5,127 bases of DNA from UMGS755 sp045597205. Lineage in GTDB: Bacteria; Bacillota; Clostridia; UBA1381; UBA9506. Shown piece by piece: positions 1 to 5,127 of this stretch. The DNA is taken from assembly GCA_045597205.1 (NCBI GenBank), contig JAZODT010000072.1, positions 1-5,127 of the forward strand, given 5' to 3'. The first letter of the stretch is position 1. Every line of letters starts with the position of its first letter. Position numbers and translations under genes: made by a program. The notes below the pieces were generated by a model that saw only the letters and a program-made list of their open reading frames with translations, searched no databases and was not told the origin of the DNA.

Positions 1-84
1 CTCTTTGGCCAGTTCTTCCTGGGTATAACCGCAGTCTTCACGCAAAAGGCTGATACGCTGAGCCAGTTCTACAAATTCATTCAT
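1..84 (-). CDS. XRE-family helix-turn-helix transcriptional regulator, N-terminal fragment cut by the window edge
   Basis: Only the first 28 codons are present. The peptide begins MNEFVELAQRISLLRED and continues CGYTQEELAKE. This matches the opening of the Cro/C1 (XRE) DNA-binding domain: helix 1 carries the R-I-x-x-L-R-E pattern, and the G-Y-T-Q-E-E-L-A segment is the typical start of helix 2. The ATG at 84 is chosen because an AGGAGG site lies 8 nt upstream; another ATG at 80 is out of frame and stops after three codons. The gene follows argH by 18 nt on the same strand, so it is probably the third gene of the argG-argH transcript. The rest of the protein lies outside the window, so whether it has a C-terminal cupin or other sensor domain, and what it controls, cannot be told. 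The family call is fairly safe for so short a fragment; any role in arginine control is only a guess. Confidence 0.72.
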   Translation of the reverse strand, partial: MNEFVELAQRISLLREDCGYTQEELAKE

Positions 85-90
85 TGATTT

Positions 91-99
91 TCCCTCCTT
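91..99 (-). promoter_or_regulatory. Strong ribosome binding site of the XRE regulator
   Basis: Read on the minus strand the site is AAGGAGGGA, with the AGGAGG core 8 nt before the ATG at 84. It lies in the 18-nt gap after the argH stop codon and fixes the start of the truncated regulator. It is much closer to the anti-Shine-Dalgarno complement than the site in front of argH, so this downstream gene is not expected to be poorly translated. Confidence 0.75.
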
Positions 100-102
100 G
101 TT

Positions 103-1488
103 TTACTTAAGGGCCTTAACATAGGCCTTGCCGTCAGCAATTTCCTGTCGCACCCGTTCCGGTGCCGGACCGCCTTTTACATTACGGTCACCAACGCAGG
201 TCTGCATACTGATGGCTTCATAAATATCCTCTTCAATCAAGGGAGAACATTCCTTGAATTCTTCTAACGTAAAATCATCTAAATTTTTGGAAAGGCTAAT
301 GGCTTTTGCCACCATCTGCCCCACAATACTATGGGAATCACGAAAGGGAACACCTTTTTTCACCAAATAGTCTGCCACATCGGTAGCATTGGCAAAGCCG
401 CCCTTGGCACCTTTTAACATCATGTCCTTGCGTACCTTCATGGTTTTCACCATATTGGTAAACACCGGCAGACATAAAAGTACGGTATCCAAGGCATCAA
501 ACACCGCTTCTTTATCCTCTTGCATATCTTTATTATAGGCAAGAGGCAACCCTTTCATCATGGTGAGCAAGGTGGTTAAATCACCAAACACACGGCCGGT
601 TTTACCACGAATTAACTCTGCCACATCCGGATTCTTCTTCTGAGGCATAATAGAAGAGCCGGTTGAATAAGCATCATCCATTTCTACAAAAGAAAATTCA
701 TGAGATGACCATAAAATAAGTTCTTCACAAAAACGAGAAAGATGCATCATCAGCATGGATAAATCACTGCAGAATTCAATGGCAAAATCACGGTCAGAAA
801 CACCATCTAAAGAGTTGTTAGTCACTGCCGCAAAACCTAATGCTTCGGCCACAGATTCACGATCTAACGGATAGGTGGTGCCAGCTAATGCACCGGAACC
901 CAAAGGCATCACGTTGATACGTTTTCTGCATTCTGAAAGCCGTTCTTCATCCCGTTTTAACATTTCAAAATAAGCCATGAGATGGTGTGCAAAGGTAACA
1001 GGCTGTGCCTTTTGCATATGGGTATAGCCGGGCATAATGGTGTCAACATGCTCCTCTGCTAAGGAAAGCAGGGCTCCCATTAGCGTCCGCACCAATTCAC
1101 GCACTTCATCGCAAGCAGAACGCAGATATAACCGAATATCCAGTGCAACCTGGTCGTTGCGGCTACGACCGGTGTGCAGGCGTTTGCCCACATCACCGAT
1201 TCGTGCAATCAACAGTGTTTCCACATTCATGTGAATATCCTCTGCATCCACCGAAAGTTCTGCTTTACCTTCTTTTATATCTTCTTTAATCTCTAAAAGA
1301 GTCTTTTGAATCAGTTCTGCATCTTTTTGGGAAATAATGCCGCAAAGCCCCAGCATGCCTGCATGGGCAACAGAACCATCAATATCCTCCTGATACATCC
1401 GGCTGTCAAAGCGGATGGAAGAATTAAAATCATTTACCAAAGCGTCAGTTTCTTTTGAAAAACGACCGCCCCAAAGCTTTTTTTTCAT
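103..1488 (-). CDS. argH: Argininosuccinate lyase
   Basis: This 461-residue cytosolic enzyme cleaves argininosuccinate to arginine and fumarate, the last step of arginine synthesis. It belongs to the fumarase/aspartase superfamily, whose members work as homotetramers with active sites built from several subunits. Visible landmarks are the N-terminal LWGGRF block (residues 5-10), TGRSRNDQV (107-115), GYTHMQKAQP (154-163, with the conserved catalytic-region histidine H157), and the family signature GSSIMPQKKN (277-286) on the flexible loop carrying the catalytic serine. The length is normal for bacterial ArgH (about 455-465). The ATG at 1488 is supported by LWGGRF lying four codons inside and by the absence of another usable start. 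It sits 29 nt downstream of argG. Two oddities are codons 2-4 forming a run of eight A, and the purine-rich ribosome binding site lying 12 nt from the ATG, farther than usual. No frameshift or missing catalytic residue is seen. Confidence 0.97.
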   Translation of the reverse strand: MKKKLWGGRFSKETDALVNDFNSSIRFDSRMYQEDIDGSVAHAGMLGLCGIISQKDAELIQKTLLEIKEDIKEGKAELSVDAEDIHMNVETLLIARIGDVGKRLHTGRSRNDQVALDIRLYLRSACDEVRELVRTLMGALLSLAEEHVDTIMPGYTHMQKAQPVTFAHHLMAYFEMLKRDEERLSECRKRINVMPLGSGALAGTTYPLDRESVAEALGFAAVTNNSLDGVSDRDFAIEFCSDLSMLMMHLSRFCEELILWSSHEFSFVEMDDAYSTGSSIMPQKKNPDVAELIRGKTGRVFGDLTTLLTMMKGLPLAYNKDMQEDKEAVFDALDTVLLCLPVFTNMVKTMKVRKDMMLKGAKGGFANATDVADYLVKKGVPFRDSHSIVGQMVAKAISLSKNLDDFTLEEFKECSPLIEEDIYEAISMQTCVGDRNVKGGPAPERVRQEIADGKAYVKALK

Positions 1489-1500
1489 ATTGTAACCGGG

Positions 1501-1511
1501 CCTTTCCTTTT
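1501..1511 (-). promoter_or_regulatory. Weak, distantly spaced ribosome binding site of argH
   Basis: The only purine-rich stretch in the 29-nt argG-argH gap reads AAAAGGAAAGG on the minus strand. Its last G is 12 nt from the argH ATG, compared with 6-8 nt for the other genes here, and it lacks the GGAGG core. Translation of argH may therefore depend partly on ribosomes finishing argG; that is inference. Confidence 0.5.
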
Positions 1512-1517
1512 AAATCA

Positions 1518-2744
1518 TTAAACCAGTTTTTCGCCGTTTCTTTTCTTCATCATGGCACGTACCTTTAAGGGCAGACCAAACAGATTGATAAAGCCACCAG
1601 CATCCTTCTGATCATAAACTTCATCCTCTTCAAAGGTTGCAATCTCTTCATCATAGAGAGAATAGGGGGACTTGGTGCCAGCTGGCATGCAGTTACCTTT
1701 GTAGAGCTTCATACGAACAGTACCGGTAACGGTTTCCTGGGTAGAATCAACAAAAGCACTCATTGCTTCACGCAAGGGTGTGTACCACAAACCGTCATAT
1801 ACCAAATCAGCAAATTTATTTGCTAAATCTAATTTATAGTGTAGCGTCATCTTATCAAGGCACAGATATTCAAGCTCCTTATGAGCAGCATACAAGAGTG
1901 TGCCACCGGGAGTTTCATACACGCCACGGCTCTTCATGCCAACCAAACGGTTTTCAACAATATCATCAATACCAACGCCGTTAGCAGCAGCCAGTTCGTT
2001 TGCTTTTTTCACGAGTTCTGCAGCACTTTCATAACGAACACCATCAATAGCCACAGGAATACCCTTTTCAAATTCAATTTCAACATAGGTCGGGGTATCC
2101 GGTGCTTTTTCAGGAGATACCATTAATTTTAGAATTTTATCGTAATTGGGTTCGTTAGCAGGGTCTTCCAGATCCATGCCCTCATGACTTAAGTGCCAGA
2201 TGTTTCTATCCATGGAATAGTTATCTTCCTTGGTAACAGGTACGGGAATACCGCGAGCTTCTGCATATTCAATTTCTTCATCACGGGATTTGATATCCCA
2301 GATTCTCCAGGGAGCAATAATCTTAAGATGAGGAGCCAATGCTTTTACTGTCAGTTCGAAACGAACCTGGTCGTTACCCTTACCGGTACAACCGTGACAG
2401 ATAGCTGTTGCGCCTTCTTTTTCTGCAATTTCAACAATTCTTTTAGCAATGCAGGGACGAGCGTGAGATGTACCTAAAAGATATTTGCCTTCATATAAAG
2501 CGCCTGCTTTTAAGGTGGGCCAAATAAAATCGGTTACATATTCTTCCTGCAAGTTTTCTATGTACAGCTTAGAAGCACCTGTCTTTAACGCTTTTTCTTC
2601 CAGACCTTCGGTTTCCTTGCCCTGCCCCACGTCACCGCAGACCGCAATTACCTCATAATCGTAATTTTCTTTCAACCAGGGGATGATAATGGATGTATCC
2701 AAACCACCTGAATAAGCTAAAATAACTTTTTCTTTCGTTGCCAT
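1518..2744 (-). CDS. argG: Argininosuccinate synthase
   Basis: This 408-residue cytosolic ligase condenses citrulline with aspartate, using ATP (released as AMP and pyrophosphate), to make argininosuccinate for ArgH. It has the N-type ATP pyrophosphatase loop YSGGLDTS at residues 11-18, the GCTGKGNDQVRFE block (118-130) typical of the family's nucleotide and aspartate/citrulline-binding region, then SMDRNIWHLSHEGMDLEDP (177-195) and a C-terminal tetramerisation arm. The length fits the usual 395-410. The reading frame stays open to a TTG at 2801, but the added 19 residues are hydrophobic, fall in the AT-rich leader and lack a ribosome binding site. A GGGAGG lies 8 nt before the ATG at 2744 and only 2 nt before an ATG at 2750, so 2744 is preferred. 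The stop is a tandem TAA-TGA. It is the first gene of the leftward operon, with a promoter at 2823-2851. Confidence 0.97.
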   Translation of the reverse strand: MATKEKVILAYSGGLDTSIIIPWLKENYDYEVIAVCGDVGQGKETEGLEEKALKTGASKLYIENLQEEYVTDFIWPTLKAGALYEGKYLLGTSHARPCIAKRIVEIAEKEGATAICHGCTGKGNDQVRFELTVKALAPHLKIIAPWRIWDIKSRDEEIEYAEARGIPVPVTKEDNYSMDRNIWHLSHEGMDLEDPANEPNYDKILKLMVSPEKAPDTPTYVEIEFEKGIPVAIDGVRYESAAELVKKANELAAANGVGIDDIVENRLVGMKSRGVYETPGGTLLYAAHKELEYLCLDKMTLHYKLDLANKFADLVYDGLWYTPLREAMSAFVDSTQETVTGTVRMKLYKGNCMPAGTKSPYSLYDEEIATFEEDEVYDQKDAGGFINLFGLPLKVRAMMKKRNGEKLV

Positions 2745-2752
2745 TTGCATTT

Positions 2753-2758
2753 CCTCCC
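2753..2758 (-). promoter_or_regulatory. Ribosome binding site of argG
   Basis: GGGAGG on the minus strand is spaced 8 nt from the ATG at 2744 and 2 nt from the in-frame ATG at 2750. The spacing favours 2744 and gives a protein beginning MATKEK, as is usual for this family. It also argues against the longer TTG-started frame reaching 2801. Confidence 0.85.
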
Positions 2759-2794
2759 AAAATATGATAAAATATAAAATAAACAAGATGAAAG

Positions 2795-2809
2795 TCCGCA
2801 AAAAACGGA
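2795..2809 (-). repeat. Short GC dyad in the argG leader (TCCG-N7-CGGA)
   Basis: An inverted repeat of 4 bp, TCCG and CGGA, is separated by 7 bases and lies about 7-21 nt downstream of the predicted argG transcription start. It is the only GC-rich patch in an otherwise AT-rich leader. On the plus strand the pairing can extend by a G-U and an A-U pair; on the argG transcript the outer pairs are broken by an A-C mismatch. It could be an operator-like site or a weak hairpin, or it could be chance. It does not resemble an ArgR box. Confidence 0.25.
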
Positions 2810-2822
2810 TTCTATCCTATAT

Positions 2823-2851
2823 ATTATATCGCATCGCAACGAAAATCTCAA
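2823..2851 (-). promoter_or_regulatory. Predicted sigma-A promoter of the argG-argH operon
   Basis: On the minus strand the -35 element TTGAGA (2851-2846) is followed by a 17-bp spacer and a perfect -10 TATAAT (2828-2823). This is 5 of 6 and 6 of 6 matches to the housekeeping consensus with ideal spacing. The transcription start would fall near 2815-2816, giving a leader of about 70 nt before the argG ATG. That is too short for a T-box leader. The promoter is likely strong unless repressed. Confidence 0.8.
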
Positions 2852-2853
2852 CA

Positions 2854-2881
2854 TATTTTTTTCAAAAATGTGATTTTTTTT
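2854..2881 (-). promoter_or_regulatory. A/T tracts upstream of the argG promoter, possible UP element
   Basis: Directly upstream of the argG -35 box the DNA holds runs of seven, five and eight A or T (2856-2862, 2864-2868, 2874-2881). Such tracts at about -40 to -65 are the usual form of an UP element contacted by the RNA polymerase alpha subunit, or of intrinsically bent DNA. The position fits, but function is inferred. The same stretch could belong to a rightward ruvC promoter that I could not resolve. Confidence 0.4.
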
Positions 2882-2907
2882 AGATTTTCAGCCAATTTTG
2901 TGAAAGA

Positions 2908-2913
2908 AAAGGA
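2908..2913 (+). promoter_or_regulatory. Ribosome binding site of ruvC
   Basis: AAAGGA lies 7 nt before the ATG at 2921. This fixes the ruvC start at 2921 rather than at the in-frame GTG at 2870, which lies inside the A/T tracts with no binding site in front of it. Confidence 0.7.
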
Positions 2914-2920
2914 AAACTTT

Positions 2921-3421
2921 ATGATTATTTTAGGCATTGACCCCGGCATTGCCATCGTTGGTTACGGTGTTATCTCTTACGAAGCAGGTCGATTTAAAGT
3001 GATTGATTACGGTGCTGTCACCACCAAAGCCGGGATGAAGCTTTCTGACAGATTACGGAACATTTATGAAGATATTAACATTTTAATTGAGCGTTTCAAG
3101 CCGGATGCCTGTGCTGTGGAAGAACTGTTTTTCAACACCAACGTAACCACAGGTATTGCCGTAGCTCACGGTCGCGGTGTGATTGTGTTGGCAGCTTCCG
3201 TACAAAATCTACCGGTGTTTGAATACACACCCTTGCAGGTAAAACAAGGGGTTGCCGGCTACGGTCGTGCTGATAAAGCACAGGTGCAGCGCATGGTGAA
3301 ATCTCTTTTGAATCTGCCGGCTGTTCCCAAGCCGGATGACGTGTCTGATGCTTTGGCCGTTGCCATTTGCCACGCACATAATTCAGGTTTTCAAAAGCTG
3401 ACCAATGCTGAAAGTGTTTAA
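2921..3421 (+). CDS. ruvC: Crossover junction endodeoxyribonuclease RuvC (Holliday junction resolvase)
   Basis: RuvC is a dimeric, magnesium-dependent nuclease with an RNase H-like fold that cuts four-way DNA junctions symmetrically, completing recombinational repair with RuvA and RuvB. The 166-residue product is of normal length (about 160-175). It opens MIILGIDPG, placing the first catalytic aspartate at D7. The second acidic residue is E67 in VEELFF, and the last two are D140 and D143 in KPDDVSDALA, so the full D-E-D-D metal-binding set is present. The start at 2921 has an AAAGGA site 7 nt upstream and puts the IDPG motif at the family's usual place; an open frame back to a GTG at 2870 would add 17 residues unlike RuvC. 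It is the first gene of the ruvCAB operon, 15 nt before ruvA, and divergent from argG. Many Firmicutes relatives have yebC before ruvC; here the arginine operon occupies that position. Confidence 0.96.
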   Translation: MIILGIDPGIAIVGYGVISYEAGRFKVIDYGAVTTKAGMKLSDRLRNIYEDINILIERFKPDACAVEELFFNTNVTTGIAVAHGRGVIVLAASVQNLPVFEYTPLQVKQGVAGYGRADKAQVQRMVKSLLNLPAVPKPDDVSDALAVAICHAHNSGFQKLTNAESV

Positions 3422-3436
3422 TTTAGGAGGGAAATT

Positions 3437-4039
3437 ATGATTGCATTCGTTAACGGAACCGTTGAGGTGATTGAAGAAAATGCCGCGGTGATTGATACAG
3501 GTAGCATTGGCTATCGGGTGTATATGTCGCCTTATGCACTTTCTACACTCTCCATAGGCAGTTCCGCAAAGATTTATACATACCTAAAAGTAGCCGAAGA
3601 TGCTATGGATTTATACGGGTTCTTAACAGCAGAAGAAATTACCATGTTCCGCCGTATTATCTCTGTCTCCGGTGCCGGCCCCAAAGCGGGGCTTGCCATT
3701 TTATCCGTTTTGCGTCCTGCTGAATTTGCTTTGGCGGTTGTGACAAATGATTTTAAGGCCATCACACGTGCCCAGGGCGTAGGACCGAAACTGGCGCAAA
3801 AAATTGTGCTGGAATTGAAGGACAAACTGGAAAACATCGACTTTATTAAAAATACTGATTCAGTTTCCTCCGGCTCTGTTCCCATTTCACTGCCCATCAG
3901 CAACAACGAGGCTGTTGAAGCACTGTGTGCTTTGGGTTATACCCAAAGTGAGGCCTCCCGTGCCGTCAGTCAGGCAGAGGGTGACAATGTTTCCGAAATC
4001 ATCCGCAACGCCCTAAAAATTCTGGCTAAAAGCTTATAA
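3437..4039 (+). CDS. ruvA: Holliday junction branch migration complex subunit RuvA
   Basis: RuvA tetramers hold the Holliday junction in an open square form and load RuvB rings on opposite arms. The 200-residue length matches the family (E. coli 203). An N-terminal OB-fold (about 1-62) ends in MDLYGF and contains the acidic E54-D55 pair at the position of the pin that keeps DNA strands apart. Two helix-hairpin-helix motifs follow, with GAGPK (79-83) and GVGPK (114-118). A Ser-rich flexible linker (about 138-155) joins the C-terminal domain III (about 156-200, beginning NNEAVEALCALGY), which contacts RuvB. The ATG at 3437 has a TAGGAGG site 6 nt upstream, the strongest in this operon. It lies between ruvC (15-nt gap) and ruvB (16-nt gap), so the three are almost certainly co-transcribed. 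Confidence 0.96.
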   Translation: MIAFVNGTVEVIEENAAVIDTGSIGYRVYMSPYALSTLSIGSSAKIYTYLKVAEDAMDLYGFLTAEEITMFRRIISVSGAGPKAGLAILSVLRPAEFALAVVTNDFKAITRAQGVGPKLAQKIVLELKDKLENIDFIKNTDSVSSGSVPISLPISNNEAVEALCALGYTQSEASRAVSQAEGDNVSEIIRNALKILAKSL

Positions 4040-4055
4040 GAAAGGAAGGTAAACC

Positions 4056-5093
4056 ATGCCTTTTGATGAAAATTATGAAGACAGAATCATCTCCTCCCGC
4101 ACTTTAGGCGAGGATTCTGATGTGGAATACAGCCTCCGCCCCCGTCATTTAAATGAATACATCGGTCAAAGCAAGGTTAAAGAAAATATGAAAATCTTTA
4201 TCCGTGCAGCCAAAGAGCGTAACGACCCCTTAGATCATGTTTTACTCTACGGACCGCCGGGCCTGGGCAAAACCACCTTGGCTGGCATTATTGCCAACGA
4301 AATGGGTGTGAACATTCGTGTTACCTCCGGCCCCTCCATTGAGCGCGCCGGTGACTTAGCGGCCATACTCACCGGGCTTTCAGAGCATGACATTCTGTTC
4401 ATTGATGAAATCCATCGTTTAAGCCGGAATGTAGAAGAAATTCTCTACCCAGCTATGGAAGATTTCTCTTTGGATATTATTTTAGGCAAAGGTCCCGGTG
4501 CTCACTCCGTGCGTCTTGACCTGCCCCGCTTCACTTTAATCGGTGCCACCACAAGAACAGGGCTACTCAGTGCCCCCTTGCGTGACCGTTTTGGTGTAAT
4601 CAGCCGCCTAGAATTATACACGCCAGAAGAGCTTGACGAAATTATCCGTCGCTCTGCGGATATTTTAGGCACCAAAATTGACCCAGAGGGTTCTTTGGAA
4701 ATAGGTCGCCGTTCCCGCGGAACGCCCCGTATTGCCAACCGTCTGTTAAAACGTGTGCGCGACTTTGCACAGGTGCAAGGCAACGGCACCATCACCCGTG
4801 AAATCGCTGACGTTGCCCTGACTTCTTTGGAAATTGACCCTATCGGCTTAGATGCCATTGACCGCAGAATGCTCATGTTCATCATCGAAAACTTTGGCGG
4901 TGGCCCTGTGGGCTTGGAAACATTAGCTGCCTCCATCGGCGAAGATGCCGGCACCATTGAGGATGTGTATGAACCTTATCTCCTGCAAATTGGCTTTTTA
5001 AACCGCACACCACGAGGCAGAATGGCAACATCGAAAGCTTACACCCATTTTAAAGTACCTTTTACACAGGAAATTAAATTTGACTTAGACTAA
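4056..5093 (+). CDS. ruvB: Holliday junction branch migration DNA helicase RuvB
   Basis: RuvB is a hexameric AAA+ ATPase that pumps double-stranded DNA through the RuvA-bound junction to drive branch migration. The protein has 345 residues, typical for the family (about 330-350). In order it shows the N-terminal SLRPRHLNEYIGQ block (26-38), Walker A GPPGLGKTT (66-74), Walker B ILFIDEIH (113-120), the hairpin region DFSLDIILGKGPGAHSVRLD (136-155) that in this family contacts RuvA, sensor 1 GATTR (163-167), the arginine-finger segment PLRDRFG (174-180), the sensor 2 segment GTPRIANRLLKRVRD (222-236), and a C-terminal winged helix ending in GRMATSKAYTHF (321-332). No key residue is missing. The ATG at 4056 has AAAGGAAGG ending 6 nt upstream. 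It is the last gene of the ruv operon in this window; 34 bases follow its TAA stop. Confidence 0.97.
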   Translation: MPFDENYEDRIISSRTLGEDSDVEYSLRPRHLNEYIGQSKVKENMKIFIRAAKERNDPLDHVLLYGPPGLGKTTLAGIIANEMGVNIRVTSGPSIERAGDLAAILTGLSEHDILFIDEIHRLSRNVEEILYPAMEDFSLDIILGKGPGAHSVRLDLPRFTLIGATTRTGLLSAPLRDRFGVISRLELYTPEELDEIIRRSADILGTKIDPEGSLEIGRRSRGTPRIANRLLKRVRDFAQVQGNGTITREIADVALTSLEIDPIGLDAIDRRMLMFIIENFGGGPVGLETLAASIGEDAGTIEDVYEPYLLQIGFLNRTPRGRMATSKAYTHFKVPFTQEIKFDLD

Positions 5094-5102
5094 GATTAAA
5101 AC

Positions 5103-5127
5103 CGTTGCAAAAACAGCATTAGCAACG
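5103..5127 (+). terminator. Inverted repeat after ruvB, possible terminator cut by the window edge
   Basis: CGTTGC (5103-5108) and GCAACG (5122-5127) form a perfect 6-bp stem around a 13-base loop, beginning 9 nt after the ruvB stop codon. The flanking sequence on the left is A-rich (AAAACC), as in two-way terminators. The right arm ends exactly at the window edge, so neither a longer stem nor the T-run needed for a Rho-independent terminator can be checked. The long loop and short stem keep this tentative. Confidence 0.3.

Noticed and set aside
1037..1234. Open frame on the plus strand inside argH
   Set aside because: It is fully antisense to conserved ArgH coding sequence, has no ribosome binding site and resembles no known protein; a shadow frame.
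1763..2477. Three plus-strand open frames inside argG
   Set aside because: All are antisense to conserved argG sequence, with Cys/Phe/His-rich compositions typical of shadow frames and no ribosome binding sites.
2745..2816. Riboswitch or T-box leader before argG
   Set aside because: The predicted leader of about 70 nt is too short for a T-box, has no terminator/antiterminator pair and shows no known riboswitch core.
2851..2881. Possible Rho-independent terminator on the plus strand (ACA-TTTTT paired with AAAAA-TGT, then a T-run)
   Set aside because: The stem has one GC pair and a bulge, and no plus-strand gene ends here; the A/T tracts are better explained as promoter-upstream DNA.
2745..2920. 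ArgR operator (ARG box)
   Set aside because: No TGAAT/ATTCA-type 18-bp palindrome was found by eye; AT-rich direct repeats near 2762-2778 do not form the needed dyad.
3132..3377. Minus-strand open frame inside ruvC
   Set aside because: It overlaps the conserved catalytic part of RuvC and has no independent support.
3574..3906. Minus-strand open frame inside ruvA
   Set aside because: Antisense to the RuvA helix-hairpin-helix region; composition fits a frame shadow.
4502..4957. 151-codon minus-strand open frame inside ruvB
   Set aside because: Long, but antisense to conserved RuvB sequence, Arg/Ser-rich as expected of a reversed frame, with no ribosome binding site or promoter seen.
1..5127. 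Novel defence, mobile or biosynthetic system
   Set aside because: All complete genes are recognisable, intact housekeeping genes; no transposase, integrase, repeat array or unusual gene cluster is present.

Overview
The window shows ordinary bacterial chromosome, most likely from a low-to-mid GC Firmicute of the class Clostridia. This rests on strong AGGAGG-type ribosome binding sites, AT-rich intergenic DNA, a near-consensus sigma-A promoter and the protein sequences. The genus cannot be named from sequence alone. There is no sign of mobile DNA, CRISPR, tRNA or rRNA, and coding density is high.

The left part (1-2744) is a minus-strand operon read from right to left: argG (argininosuccinate synthase), argH (argininosuccinate lyase), then the first 28 codons of an XRE-type helix-turn-helix regulator that leaves the window at the left edge. 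The gaps are 29 and 18 nt. ArgG joins citrulline and aspartate into argininosuccinate, and ArgH splits it into arginine and fumarate, so the pair performs the last two steps of arginine synthesis.

The middle (2745-2920) is a 176-bp divergent intergenic region. It holds a clear argG promoter (TTGAGA, 17 bp, TATAAT) with A/T tracts upstream that resemble an UP element, a leader of about 70 nt, and a short GC dyad in that leader. No convincing promoter for the rightward genes and no convincing ArgR operator was seen.

The right part (2921-5093) is a plus-strand operon ruvC-ruvA-ruvB with gaps of 15 and 16 nt. It encodes the complete Holliday junction machinery: RuvA binds the four-way junction, the RuvB ring motor drives branch migration, and RuvC cuts the junction. 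All three proteins are full length with key motifs intact. The last 34 bases after ruvB contain an inverted repeat reaching the window edge, possibly the beginning of a terminator.

No new biological system was found. The points worth a second look are small: a regulator gene trailing the arginine genes, an 8-A run just after the argH start codon, a poorly spaced argH ribosome binding site, the layout of the divergent promoter region, and corrected starts for argG and ruvC.
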